Below, in pieces: positions 1 through 8,945 of a DNA stretch of 21,329 nucleotides. The position numbers were made by a program, and so were the translations under genes. A model generated the notes under the pieces. It did not search any database, was not told where the DNA came from, and was given only the letters and a program-made list of their open reading frames with translations. The stretch lies in the NCBI GenBank assembly GCA_947072805.1, contig CAMTJK010000021.1, positions 1 to 21,329 on the forward strand, given 5' to 3'. This DNA comes from an uncultured Prevotella sp. Its GTDB lineage: Bacteria > Bacteroidota > Bacteroidia > Bacteroidales > Bacteroidaceae. The stretch's first letter is position 1, and the number at the start of each line of letters is the position of its first letter.

Positions 1-69
1 GCAGAACAAGGAAACAACGTCATGGATATATCTCATGGCGTGATTACTCTGGAACTAATAAACATTTAA
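1..69 (+). CDS. C-terminal end of an upstream gene (partial)
   Basis: Frame 1 is open from the first base to a TAA at 67-69 and encodes 22 residues ending in GVITLELINI. The alternating hydrophobic pattern resembles the last beta-strand of the C-terminal beta-sandwich found in many glycoside hydrolases, but this is too short to name a family. The stop lies 7 bases before the ATG of the GH13 gene, spacing expected within an operon. An open frame of this length could also occur by chance, so the call rests on the tight spacing and the strand-like ending. Confidence 0.5.
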   Translation, partial: AEQGNNVMDISHGVITLELINI

Positions 70-76
70 TATAGCT

Positions 77-1807
77 ATGAACATAAAAAAAGTATTATTG
101 TCGCTGGCGCTGGTATCTGCCTCTACGCCGGCACTCCATGCCCAGAAAGGGCCGGAATGGCTTGAACAAGCCCTGTTCTATCAGATTTACCCCTCATCGT
201 ATATGGACACCGATGGCAACGGTATCGGTGACATACCGGGTATCATATCGCGCTTGGACTACATCCAGTCGCTCGGTGTCACGGCCCTGTGGCTCAATCC
301 CGTGTTCGAGTCCGGATGGTTTGATGGTGGTTATGACGTGATAGACTACTATAAGGTGGATCCGCGTTTCGGAACCAACAGCGACATGGTGAGGCTGATA
401 CGTGAAGCCCACAAGCGTGGCATGAAAGTGTGCCTCGACCTTGTGCCCGGACACACAAGTACGGAGTGTGCCTGGTTTAAGGAGTCGTCACAGAAGGATC
501 CCAACCTGCGATACAGTGACTATTATATATGGATGGATGATATCTCGGATGCCGAGAAAAATGAGATAAAGGAGCGCCACAAGGAACCTAACCCAGAGTC
601 GAGCCGCCGCGGACGTTATGTCGAGGCCAACGCGCCGCGGGCCAAATACTATGAGAAGAATTTCTTTGAATGCCAGCCGGCACTCAACTATGGCTTTGCT
701 CATCCTGATCCTGCTCATCCCTGGGAGCAGCCGGTAGATGCTCCGGGACCGCAGGCTTTGCGCCGTGAGCTGCGCAACATCATGTCGTTCTGGTTCGATC
801 ACGGTGTTGACGGTTTCCGTGTAGACATGGCGAACTCTTTGATAAAGAATGATTATGACGGTACGGAAATACGCCGTTTGTGGGCAGAGATGCGCAAGTG
901 GCGTGATGAGACATATCCGCAATGTGCCCTTATCTCAGAATGGTCTATACCGACGGAAGCCATTCCGGCCGGTTTCGACATCGACTTTATGATACATTTT
1001 GGCGTTGATGCCTATCGTCCGTTGTTCTTTGCCAAAGATTCGCCGATGGGACATGATGCAAACTATGAGTACTGTTATTTTGACGAAACAGGTAAGGGGA
1101 GCATTGAAACCTTTGTCAGAAATTACACTGAGGCATACAATACGACCCATGACAAAGGATACATAGCCATTCCAACGGCCAACCACGACTTCCAGCGGCC
1201 TAACGTTGGCCGCCGCAATACGATTGACCAGCTGAAGGTGGCCATGACGTTTTTCCTGACCATGCCGGGCGTACCTTTCATATATTATGGCGACGAGATA
1301 GCCATGAAATATCAGCCGGGTTTGCCAAGCAAGGAAGGAAGTAATGACCGCGCAGGTACGCGTACCCCTATGCAGTGGGCACCGGGAGCCACTGCCGGAT
1401 TCTCTACTTGTGACCCCTGCAACCTTTATTTCCCCGTAGATACCGACAATGGAAAACTTACGGTCGAAACACAGGAAAAAGACCCCCGTTCCATGCTCAA
1501 CTATGTGCGCGGTCTGATAAAACTTCGCAAGTCATCTGCTGCATTGGGTAACAATGGGGAGTGGGAACTGCTTAGCAGTGTAACACACCCTTACCCCATG
1601 GTGTACAAACGTTCATTGGATGGTGAAACCTATGTGGTGGCCTTGAATCCGAGCGGAAACAAAGTTGCTGCAAATTATGCCACGCTTGGAACCGGAAAGG
1701 TTCGTGTCGTGTCGGCAAGTGGAAAGGGAAAATATTCCGCAGGCAAGACAACCGACAAGGTGGCTCTTGATAAATTCAGTGCGGTAATTTTCAAAATTGG
1801 GGATTAA
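77..1807 (+). CDS. Secreted GH13 alpha-glucosidase/alpha-amylase-like enzyme
   Basis: This 576-residue protein is a GH13 enzyme predicted to hydrolyse (or transglycosylate) alpha-glucosidic bonds of malto-oligosaccharide-type substrates in the periplasm. Residues 1-22 form a signal peptide, with likely cleavage at AHA|Q-like ALHA|Q. The calcium-loop-like DTDGNGIGD lies at 44-52 and GGYDV at 84-88. The four GH13 regions follow: DLVPGH (121-126), GFRVDMAN with nucleophile Asp250, ISEW with acid/base Glu288, and TANHD with Asp371. The barrel ends near residue 480 and a C-terminal beta-sandwich follows. The length and the DGNGIGD loop resemble oligo-1,6-glucosidase/alpha-glucosidase subfamilies more than endo-amylases. 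Region I has Gly125 where most members have Asn. The ATG has no Shine-Dalgarno sequence, but it places the signal peptide correctly. Exact specificity cannot be read from sequence. Confidence 0.88.
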   Translation: MNIKKVLLSLALVSASTPALHAQKGPEWLEQALFYQIYPSSYMDTDGNGIGDIPGIISRLDYIQSLGVTALWLNPVFESGWFDGGYDVIDYYKVDPRFGTNSDMVRLIREAHKRGMKVCLDLVPGHTSTECAWFKESSQKDPNLRYSDYYIWMDDISDAEKNEIKERHKEPNPESSRRGRYVEANAPRAKYYEKNFFECQPALNYGFAHPDPAHPWEQPVDAPGPQALRRELRNIMSFWFDHGVDGFRVDMANSLIKNDYDGTEIRRLWAEMRKWRDETYPQCALISEWSIPTEAIPAGFDIDFMIHFGVDAYRPLFFAKDSPMGHDANYEYCYFDETGKGSIETFVRNYTEAYNTTHDKGYIAIPTANHDFQRPNVGRRNTIDQLKVAMTFFLTMPGVPFIYYGDEIAMKYQPGLPSKEGSNDRAGTRTPMQWAPGATAGFSTCDPCNLYFPVDTDNGKLTVETQEKDPRSMLNYVRGLIKLRKSSAALGNNGEWELLSSVTHPYPMVYKRSLDGETYVVALNPSGNKVAANYATLGTGKVRVVSASGKGKYSAGKTTDKVALDKFSAVIFKIGD

Positions 1808-1875
1808 AAATGTCCTTGTTGACAAAAGTACAGCATTAGAATACAAATTTACCCGCACGTTTAAATAATATTGGC

Positions 1876-1883
1876 TAATTTTG
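1876..1883 (+). promoter_or_regulatory. Candidate Bacteroidales -7 element before the GH2 gene
   Basis: TAATTTTG matches the Bacteroidota sigma-ABfr -7 consensus TAnnTTTG exactly and lies 27 bases before the GH2 ATG, in a 103-base intergenic gap. A clear -33 TTTG is not visible at the usual spacing; the nearest candidates are AATTTA-like. The match could be chance in AT-rich DNA. If real, the GH2 gene has its own start site near 1890. Confidence 0.35.
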
Positions 1884-1910
1884 CCGCAAAATTATAAAAT
1901 CTATTGACAA

Positions 1911-3779
1911 ATGCGATATATGATAAAAAGAATATTTTATATGTGTGTAATGACTATGTTCTTGAGTCTTACAGCGAGTGCCGTGTCTTTGCCCCGACCG
2001 GAATATCCGCGCCCGCAGTTTGAACGTGCGGACTGGATAAACCTGAACGGCGACTGGACCTACAAGTTCGACTTCGGCAAGAGCGGACATGAGAACAAGT
2101 TGTATGAATCGACTGGTTTTACGGACCATATCACGGTGCCTTTCTGCCCGGAAAGCCCGTTGTCTGGCATAGGGCATAAGGATTTCATCGATGCCATGTG
2201 GTATCACCGTACCATAAGCATACCAGAAAGCTGGGCAGGCAAGCATGTAATCCTGCATTTTGGCGGCGTGGATTACAAGTCAACAATATATATTGACGGC
2301 AAGGAAGTGTTTGTACACTACGGCGGCGCAGTGTCTTTTAAGGTAGATGTGACAAAGTTTGTCCAGGCAGGCCACAGCTCCCATCTTGTGGTAGCCGTTC
2401 AGGATGACGTTCGCTCACGGTTGCAGCCGGGCGGCAAACAGTCGCGCCGGTTTGCATCCTACGAGTGTTTCTACACCCGTGTCACCGGTATCTGGTCAAC
2501 AGTGTGGCTGGAGCCTGTGGCTACGGGTGGACTGAAGAACGTGAAGATAACCCCGGACTTGGACAACTCCCAGTTCGTATTCGAGCCGGATTTCTTTGAG
2601 ACCGACGATGCCTCAACCCTAACCGTCAATGTGCTCGACGGCAATAAGACCATAGCAACATCGACAGTCAAGGCCGGCAACAACTCGTTCCTTCCGATAA
2701 AGATAAAGAACGCGAAGACATGGACACCGGAGAATCCGCACCTTTATAATATAGAATATGTGGTGAAGGACGGAAAAGGCAATGTCGTTGACCGCGTGAG
2801 CAGCTATGCAGGCATGCGCAAGGCTGAGTTGCGCGGCAAGGACTTCTACCTCAACAACAAACCTTATTATCAACGACTGGTGCTCGACCAAGGGTATTAT
2901 CCCGACGGACAATGGACGGCGCCAACCGACGAGGCTTTGCGCCGCGACATCGAACTGGGCAAGGCATCAGGGTTCAACGGCGCGCGACTGCACCAGAAAG
3001 TGTTTGAACAAAGATATTTCTATTGGGCTGACAAGTTGGGCTATCTCACGTGGGGAGAGTCGCCGAGCTGGGAAATGGACTGGACAAACGAGATTGCCGC
3101 ACGCAACATGATTGACGAATGGACGGAATGTGTGGAACGCGACTATAACGTGACATCGCTTGTGGTATGGTCGCCACTCAACGAAACATGGATGGACGAT
3201 GTGGACGGACAACGCCGCCGCCTCTCCCGCGACCTCTACTTCATGACCAAGCGTCTTGACCGTACGCGCCCCGTGGCCACTACGAGCGGCGGATACCATG
3301 AAGGATATGACGACATATATACCGAGCACACCTACGTGCAAGACCCTGTGGAACTGTACAAGCAGCTGAAACCGGTTGACGAAGGAAAAGCTTACACGCA
3401 ATGGGCAGACAAGAGCTGGCCTCATCAGGGCGAGCCTTACATGATTGACGAGTTCGGAGGCATACGCTGGGTGAAGAAGATGAAGGCAGAGGAAGTGGCT
3501 CCAGAGACTGCCTTCTGGGGATATGGCAAGGATCCGCAGTCGCTCGAAGAGTTCTACAGGCGTCTCGAAGAACAGGTCAACGTGGTACTGAGCATCGACG
3601 GTATCACAGGCTTCTGCTATACACAGATTGTGGACGTGGAACTTGAGAAGAACGGCATCTTCACTTACGACCGCGAAGAGAAATTCGACATGGAGCGCAT
3701 ACGTAAGATTTTCAGCAAGTCCCGCGAACAGGCGAAGAAGGAAGTGAAGGCTATGCTGGCAGACAGGAGCAAGAAGTGA
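1911..3779 (+). CDS. Secreted GH2 family beta-glycosidase
   Basis: This 622-residue GH2 enzyme would remove beta-linked sugars from non-reducing ends; beta-galactosidase, beta-glucuronidase and other activities occur in the family. A signal peptide (about 1-24, TASA|V) is followed by the jelly-roll sugar-binding domain (about 36-205, with NLNGDW and MWYHR), an immunoglobulin-like domain (about 206-305) and a TIM barrel (about 306-600). The acid/base motif is NE at 424-425 in WSPLNETW, and the nucleophile is Glu514 in IDEFGG. The length is that of compact GH2 enzymes without extra C-terminal domains. Met4 (1920) could also be the start and would leave the signal peptide intact; neither start has a Shine-Dalgarno sequence. 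It lies between the GH13 and ELWxxDGT genes on the same strand, with gaps of about 100 bases on both sides, so it may be transcribed separately. Confidence 0.87.
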   Translation: MRYMIKRIFYMCVMTMFLSLTASAVSLPRPEYPRPQFERADWINLNGDWTYKFDFGKSGHENKLYESTGFTDHITVPFCPESPLSGIGHKDFIDAMWYHRTISIPESWAGKHVILHFGGVDYKSTIYIDGKEVFVHYGGAVSFKVDVTKFVQAGHSSHLVVAVQDDVRSRLQPGGKQSRRFASYECFYTRVTGIWSTVWLEPVATGGLKNVKITPDLDNSQFVFEPDFFETDDASTLTVNVLDGNKTIATSTVKAGNNSFLPIKIKNAKTWTPENPHLYNIEYVVKDGKGNVVDRVSSYAGMRKAELRGKDFYLNNKPYYQRLVLDQGYYPDGQWTAPTDEALRRDIELGKASGFNGARLHQKVFEQRYFYWADKLGYLTWGESPSWEMDWTNEIAARNMIDEWTECVERDYNVTSLVVWSPLNETWMDDVDGQRRRLSRDLYFMTKRLDRTRPVATTSGGYHEGYDDIYTEHTYVQDPVELYKQLKPVDEGKAYTQWADKSWPHQGEPYMIDEFGGIRWVKKMKAEEVAPETAFWGYGKDPQSLEEFYRRLEEQVNVVLSIDGITGFCYTQIVDVELEKNGIFTYDREEKFDMERIRKIFSKSREQAKKEVKAMLADRSKK

Positions 3780-3838
3780 GGTGTAGTGGAAATGCCGGAA
3801 ACAATACTTAAAGAAGTTAAAAGCAAAAAAATACAGAA

Positions 3839-3858
3839 TGTTCTAAATCATAAGAACA
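3839..3858. promoter_or_regulatory. Short dyad in the GH2-ELWxxDGT intergenic gap
   Basis: TGTTCT at 3839-3844 and AGAACA at 3853-3858 form a perfect 6-base inverted repeat around an 8-base AT-rich centre, 36 bases before the next ATG. The symmetry is that of an operator half-site pair, or of a weak hairpin. No TAnnTTTG element is visible in this 115-base gap. The AT-rich context makes chance symmetry quite possible. Confidence 0.22.
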
Positions 3859-3894
3859 AAATAACAAGAATTACTAACAAAAAAAATTGTCATT

Positions 3895-5643
3895 ATGAAA
3901 AAATCAAGATTTTTACTTACGACAGCGATGTTGCTCGCAGCAGGCAACAGTATGGCACAAGACCAGGTTATTGACTTGTTGCCGGATGGCGTTACCGTGA
4001 ACATCAATTCAGAACGCCGTACAGTGAAAGAAAAGAACCTCGTCATCGCAGGCTCGGCAGCAAAGGGCTACAAGGCATACTTCGCTGCCACGGATGCAAC
4101 TCATGGCGAGGAGCTGTGGGTGACGGACGGAACGAAGGAGGGAACAAGGATGGTGAAGGACATACAGCCCGGTACCGGCAGCTCCGGGCCAAGCCATTTA
4201 GCACGCCTCAACGACAAGGTGCTGTTCTCTGCCTATACCGATGACTATGGCCGGCAACTATGGGTGAGCGACGGAACAGAAGAGGGTACGAAGCTGATAG
4301 CCGTCACATACAATTTCGGCGATGCCAATCCGCAGGCCATCTACCAAATCAACGAGACGCAGGCAGTCTTTGCCGCCATCAGTGACGAGAGTGCTGAATA
4401 TGACCCGGACAACGGTGCGCAGTACTGGCTATGGGTGACCGACGGTACGGAAGAGGGAACGAAGTTTGTCAAAGAAGTGAAGATAGATAATCCCGGTAAG
4501 GAAAACACCAACCAGCACTCACCGTTCGTGCGCGTGGGCCGCCGCCTCTTCTTCAAGGCAGACGACATAGACGGCCATTACGGAACCGAACTCTGGGTGA
4601 CCGACGGTACGGCGGAAGGTTCTTATCTCGTGAAGGACATCAACATAGAGCCGGATACCCAGAAAGGCGACGGATATACACGCGACTCGGCCATTGACGA
4701 CATGGAGAACTTCAACAACACTAAACTGTTCTTCAAGGCATGGACAATAGAGTCGGGAGCAGAGCTGTGGTGCTCCGACGGAACGCCAGAAGGCACATAC
4801 GAGGTGAAGAACTGCGACACCGGTGTGGACGAGAATGGAGTGGGCAAAGGTCCAGGACTGTTCGGAGAAAGCTGGGAAGTGTACAAGGGACGCATCTGGT
4901 TCCGTGGCTGGAGTCCGACTACCGGCTTTGAATTCTGCGGTTCAAACCTTGAGAAAGACGACTATGTGGTGTATGACCTGTTCGACCTTAATCCTTCGAT
5001 TGAGAACAACTCATATCCGGATCCGGGCTGCGTATTCCAGGACACATACATGTTCTGCGCCGCCAATGGCTTTGATGCAACTGATGAAAACCAGAGAGGC
5101 GGCAAGATGTGGTGTTTCGACGGTGAGAAGTGCTGGATTCAGAAAGGCAACCTCGAACTCTTCCCTGGAACCGTGTGCAACTGGGTTAAGGAACCGATAG
5201 TGGCCGGCGGCTCACTCTACTGGATGAACGAGGCAAACGACGTAGCCATTGGACTCGGCTCCGGCCTGTATCGTCTTGACGACGTAGACGGGATGCCGGT
5301 GGTGGTTCCTACGATTACTTCGGATGGCGACAATGTCCATACACTCCGCAACCTGGCGGGCACAATCATCTATGCTTGTGGCAAGAACAACCGCTTGTAT
5401 GTTGACAAGTACACCAAACCGGGATGGGACGGCGTGAGCGATGCCGGCTATCTTGAGCCGGACTTCGGCAACGGGACAAGCAGCGGCATAGAGTCTGTCG
5501 GCATCAATTCAGCATCAGACACGGTCAATGTCTACAACCTCAGCGGCGTGGAGCTTCGTCATGGCGTGAGCAAGGCAGAGGCAACAAAGGGACTTTCAAA
5601 GGGCGTATATGTCGTGGGAAACAGTAAATACGTAGTAAAATAA
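3895..5643 (+). CDS. Secreted ELWxxDGT-repeat beta-propeller-like protein with T9SS-like tail
   Basis: This 582-residue protein starts with a signal peptide (about 1-21, SMA|Q). It carries five copies of the ELWxxDGT repeat at about 73-84, 121-132, 178-189, 232-243 and 290-301, in forms such as ELWVTDGTKEGT and QLWVSDGTEEGT. The 48-58 residue spacing suits blades of a beta-propeller. Residues 305-530 look like degenerate blades of the same fold, rich in Trp, Asp and Gly. The last 40 or so residues, with VNVYNLSGVEL and GVYVVGNSKYVVK, resemble the type A T9SS sorting domain, which would place the protein at the cell surface or outside. No catalytic residues are recognisable. A glycan-binding or adhesive role is only an inference from its position beside glycoside hydrolases. 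It precedes a strong terminator, so it is probably the last gene of the left block. Confidence 0.82.
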   Translation: MKKSRFLLTTAMLLAAGNSMAQDQVIDLLPDGVTVNINSERRTVKEKNLVIAGSAAKGYKAYFAATDATHGEELWVTDGTKEGTRMVKDIQPGTGSSGPSHLARLNDKVLFSAYTDDYGRQLWVSDGTEEGTKLIAVTYNFGDANPQAIYQINETQAVFAAISDESAEYDPDNGAQYWLWVTDGTEEGTKFVKEVKIDNPGKENTNQHSPFVRVGRRLFFKADDIDGHYGTELWVTDGTAEGSYLVKDINIEPDTQKGDGYTRDSAIDDMENFNNTKLFFKAWTIESGAELWCSDGTPEGTYEVKNCDTGVDENGVGKGPGLFGESWEVYKGRIWFRGWSPTTGFEFCGSNLEKDDYVVYDLFDLNPSIENNSYPDPGCVFQDTYMFCAANGFDATDENQRGGKMWCFDGEKCWIQKGNLELFPGTVCNWVKEPIVAGGSLYWMNEANDVAIGLGSGLYRLDDVDGMPVVVPTITSDGDNVHTLRNLAGTIIYACGKNNRLYVDKYTKPGWDGVSDAGYLEPDFGNGTSSGIESVGINSASDTVNVYNLSGVELRHGVSKAEATKGLSKGVYVVGNSKYVVK

Positions 5644-5671
5644 TAATAGACAGTTAGTTTAATGTAGGGAA

Positions 5672-5698
5672 GGAAGGGCAGTCCTTCGCTGTCCTTCC
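5672..5698 (+). terminator. Intrinsic terminator after the ELWxxDGT gene
   Basis: GGAAGGGCAG (5672-5681) pairs with CTGTCCTTCC (5689-5698) as a 10-base stem with one G-T wobble and a 7-base loop, 28 bases after the stop codon. A T-run follows at 5706-5710. An alternative 8-base pairing (5668-5675 with 5692-5699) uses the same sequence. It separates the left gene block from the susC operon. Confidence 0.65.
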
Positions 5699-5729
5699 CT
5701 TCCAATTTTTCACCACCTTTATAATATGT

Positions 5730-5751
5730 CCGGCTCCCGGCAGCCGGTTTT
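5730..5751 (+). terminator. Terminator-like hairpin just upstream of susC (possible attenuator)
   Basis: CCGGCT (5730-5735) and AGCCGG (5742-5747) form a perfect GC-rich 6-base stem around a 6-base loop, and TTTT follows directly. The last T is 21 bases before the susC ATG. This is the form of a short intrinsic terminator, yet it lies inside what should be the susC leader. It could be a second terminator for the left block, an attenuator of susC, or a stem that hides the ribosome entry region. No TAnnTTTG promoter is visible between the two hairpins. Confidence 0.4.
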
Positions 5752-5772
5752 GTGAAACAAAAGAATAATGAT

Positions 5773-8700
5773 ATGAATAAGAAGCATAATCGTTTACCTG
5801 TCATTCTATTGCTGTTGCTCTTCTGTGCGGCCGCGGGCTATGCCCAGAAAATAACGGTCATGGGTACGGTCACCGATGCCCAGACGCAGGAAGCACTTAT
5901 AGGTCTTACCGTCAAGGAGAAGGGGACAAGCAACGGGGCAATCACAGACTTCGATGGAAAATATACAATCCAAGTAGAGAAAAACGCAACACTTGAGTTT
6001 TCTTACATAGGATATGAGACACAATACGTGGCCGTTAACGGGCGGCAGACGATAAATGTGGCCATGGCCTCAGTAGCGAATGCGCTTGACGAGCTGGTGG
6101 TCATCGGTTATGGTGTGCAGAAGAAAAGCGACATCACCGGATCCATTTCAAGTATTTCCGGTAAGGATGTAAACAACACGCCGGTGTCATCGGCATTGCA
6201 GGCTCTTCAGGGACGTGCGGCTGGTGTCAACGTCGTACAGAACTCCGGTGCTCCCGGTGGCGGCACGACCATCAAAGTACGTGGTACCGGTACGATCAAC
6301 GATGCCGATCCGTTGTATGTCGTAGACGGATTCATCGTTGATAACATTGACTATATCAACCCTAACGATATCGAGAACGTTGAAGTGTTCAAGGATGCTG
6401 CTTCAAGTGCCGTCTATGGCAGCCGTGCGGCAAACGGTGTCGTAGCCATTACCACGAAAAGTGGTAAGGAAGGCAAGACCAATATCACATACGACGGTTA
6501 CGTGGGCATTTCCTCGCCGTGGAAGACCATTGACGTGATGGGAGCCGACGATTATGCCTTGATGCGGGATTATATAAACGGGACACAAACCTATTCCATT
6601 GATGGAAAGATGTTCATGTCGAAGAATGAGGACGGTACTTATTATTTCGACAAGGACAAGTATGCCATTTTGGATACCCTGCACAATAATTCATGTCCTA
6701 ATTATTGGGATGCCATTTCCCGCACAGGTTTCAAGATGTCGCACGGTGTATCGGTTTCCGGCGGCAACGACAAGACACAATATCTCGCAAGCGTCAGTTA
6801 TTTCAAGGAGAATGGTATCGTGAATACCTCAGACTACAACCGTTTCAACGGCCGTCTTAACATACGAACAAAACTCGCCAAGTGGCTCACTATGACCGGC
6901 AACCTGCTCTATACCAACGAAGACCGCGACATCGTGCCTGAAGGTAGCAATAGTATTTTGAAACAGGCTTTGTTCTATACACCGATGGAATATCTGCGCG
7001 ACAATAAAGGCTATTGGTATGGTGGAAACCCATTGTCGGTACTCGACCGCAACCATCAGTCGATGAAGCGCGACCGCATAGACATGAACGTAATGCTCGA
7101 TGCCAAGATATGCAAGTACCTTACTTACCAGTTCAAGGCTTCCTATTACACCGTGCGTCAGATTGACGACAACTTCACCGAAGTATTCGGACTGAACGAG
7201 GATTTCGTGATGCCAAGTTCACTTACAAAGGTTTACAAGAAACAGTCGAACACGGACAAGTGGGAGATAAACAACCTGCTCACGTTCATGTGGAACGACG
7301 ACCATCATAGCGTAACGGTTCTTGCAGGACAGACAGCCGAAGGCTACAAACTGAGCTGGCAGGAAGGCAACCGTGCCGGAACTCCAAGTAACGAAGACAT
7401 TTACCATTATTTCTCAAGTGCATACACAGGTGACAAAGTTTACGGCCTTGACCGTGAGTGGACGGCGATAGGTCTTATCGGACGACTTAACTATAGCTAC
7501 AACGACACCTATCTGTTGCAGGCAAACGTGCGTGCCGACGGTTCTTCAAAGTTTGCCAAAGGCAACAAGTGGGGCATATTCCCGTCAGTCTCGTTAGGCT
7601 GGAAGTTCAGCAATGAGAAGTTTATGAAGCCATTCGCAAAGTGGCTTACCAATGCCAAACTCCGTGTCGGCTGGGGACTGCTTGGTAACAACCGTATAGA
7701 TGAACTGGCACGCTATACTTATCTTACATCCGGCTACAACTATCCCTTCGGCCTCGGCAACAGTACGATATATGAAGGAGCCACGTCAACCGTGCTTGGT
7801 AATGACGACATAGTATGGGAGAAAAACGAGAGTTGGAATGCAGGTGTTGATTTCTCTTTCTTCAACAACAAGCTGATGTTCACAGCGGAATATTTCAACC
7901 GCAAGACTACAGACATGCTCCTTCGCGTGCCGACTGTCGGCTCAGCCGGTCTGAGCGAGGCTCCAATGACAAATGCCGGAGCCGTAAGGAACTACGGTTG
8001 GGAGTTTGATGTGAAATGGCGGGACAACATTGGCGACAACTGGCGTTACGAGGCAGGTTTCAACCTAAGCTGGATAAAGAACAAAGTGATAAGTCTCGGA
8101 ACGGGCAACGAACCTGTCTACGGCGCATATCTTTGGGAAAACAGCATCTCGGACAATGTTACTAAGACAGCCGTAGGGCAGCCAATCGGAAGTTTTTATG
8201 GCTATGTGACTGACGGGATATTCCAAAGTTACGACGAGGTGCGCGGCAGTGCCCAGTATGAAGTAGGCAAGAACACAACGGAACAGACCACAATGCCGGG
8301 CGATTTCCGTTTCAAGGATCTTAACGGCGACAACCGCATAACAGCCGAAGACCGTACTTATCTTGGAAGTCCGTTGCCAGATTTCGTTTTCGGTATCCCT
8401 ATTTCCGTTGGTTACAAGAATTTCGACTTGTCTTTATTCTTCCAAGGACAGACAGGCAACAAGATATTCAACGTGATGGACTACTACCTTTATAATGCCG
8501 CTGAAGGCAACGTATATGCAGACATACGCGGCAAGCATTGGTCAGGACAGTTAGAGGAACAAGGGCGGACATTCTTCCCTGAAAACCGCGGGGCAGGCAT
8601 TCCCGACCTTTCCAACAATGACGCGCCACGTAATTTCCGTGCCAGCGACTTCTTCGTGCAGGACGGCAGTTATCTGCGCCTGAAGCAAATGCAGCTGACG

Positions 8701-8919
8701 TGGAATGTTCCTGCATCGGTTCTGAAAAGTCTGAAGATTTCCAGTCTTGCTCTCTCTCTCACAGCATACAATCTGCTTACCATAACAGGATATGACGGTC
8801 TTGACCCGGAAGTAGGCAAGATTTCTGGTACGGAAGGCAACAATCTGAATATGGGTGTAGACTACGGTAATTATCCGCAGGCACGCTCATTCACGTTCGG
8901 TGTAAAACTCGGTATATAG
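5773..8919 (+). CDS. susC-like: SusC-like TonB-dependent outer-membrane transporter
   Basis: This 1048-residue protein is the outer-membrane porin that imports oligosaccharides together with SusD, powered by TonB. A signal peptide (1-24, GYA|Q) is followed by the CarboxypepD_reg-like N-terminal extension (about 28-103, with GTSNGAITDFDGKYTI). Next come DELVVIGYG (106-114), the plug domain (about 116-232, with LQGRAAGVNV, YVVDGF and AAASSAVYGSRAANGV-like FKDAASSAVYGSRAANG) and a 22-strand-type barrel to the end. The reading frame extends upstream to a GTG at 5752, but the ATG at 5773 gives a normal signal peptide start (MNKKHNR) and is preferred. The SusD gene follows after 26 bases. The terminator-like hairpin in its leader may contribute to regulation, along with the HTCS encoded downstream. 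Confidence 0.95.
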   Translation: MNKKHNRLPVILLLLLFCAAAGYAQKITVMGTVTDAQTQEALIGLTVKEKGTSNGAITDFDGKYTIQVEKNATLEFSYIGYETQYVAVNGRQTINVAMASVANALDELVVIGYGVQKKSDITGSISSISGKDVNNTPVSSALQALQGRAAGVNVVQNSGAPGGGTTIKVRGTGTINDADPLYVVDGFIVDNIDYINPNDIENVEVFKDAASSAVYGSRAANGVVAITTKSGKEGKTNITYDGYVGISSPWKTIDVMGADDYALMRDYINGTQTYSIDGKMFMSKNEDGTYYFDKDKYAILDTLHNNSCPNYWDAISRTGFKMSHGVSVSGGNDKTQYLASVSYFKENGIVNTSDYNRFNGRLNIRTKLAKWLTMTGNLLYTNEDRDIVPEGSNSILKQALFYTPMEYLRDNKGYWYGGNPLSVLDRNHQSMKRDRIDMNVMLDAKICKYLTYQFKASYYTVRQIDDNFTEVFGLNEDFVMPSSLTKVYKKQSNTDKWEINNLLTFMWNDDHHSVTVLAGQTAEGYKLSWQEGNRAGTPSNEDIYHYFSSAYTGDKVYGLDREWTAIGLIGRLNYSYNDTYLLQANVRADGSSKFAKGNKWGIFPSVSLGWKFSNEKFMKPFAKWLTNAKLRVGWGLLGNNRIDELARYTYLTSGYNYPFGLGNSTIYEGATSTVLGNDDIVWEKNESWNAGVDFSFFNNKLMFTAEYFNRKTTDMLLRVPTVGSAGLSEAPMTNAGAVRNYGWEFDVKWRDNIGDNWRYEAGFNLSWIKNKVISLGTGNEPVYGAYLWENSISDNVTKTAVGQPIGSFYGYVTDGIFQSYDEVRGSAQYEVGKNTTEQTTMPGDFRFKDLNGDNRITAEDRTYLGSPLPDFVFGIPISVGYKNFDLSLFFQGQTGNKIFNVMDYYLYNAAEGNVYADIRGKHWSGQLEEQGRTFFPENRGAGIPDLSNNDAPRNFRASDFFVQDGSYLRLKQMQLTWNVPASVLKSLKISSLALSLTAYNLLTITGYDGLDPEVGKISGTEGNNLNMGVDYGNYPQARSFTFGVKLGI

Positions 8920-8945
8920 ACAATACAAAAAGGAGAATACGAAAT

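Noticed and set aside
488..922. 144-codon minus-strand frame within the GH13 gene
   Set aside because: It is the antisense shadow of conserved GH13 coding sequence, with no leader or motif of its own.
3786..3974. 62-codon frame on + strand between GH2 and the ELWxxDGT gene
   Set aside because: It is low-complexity Lys/Asn-rich translation of AT-rich intergenic DNA and overlaps the signal peptide of the real gene in another frame.
4110..4800. Possible DNA-level direct repeats within the ELWxxDGT gene
   Set aside because: The similar stretches encode the protein repeats and are dispersed and diverged, so they are not separate DNA repeats.
5720..5725. TATAAT resembling a sigma-70 -10 box
   Set aside because: Bacteroidota housekeeping promoters use TAnnTTTG rather than TATAAT, and no TTTG lies at the matching upstream distance.
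5752..5772. GTG at 5752 as the susC start
   Set aside because: It would add seven polar residues before a normal signal peptide. The ATG at 5773 gives the usual MNKK start and leaves the hairpin in the untranslated leader.
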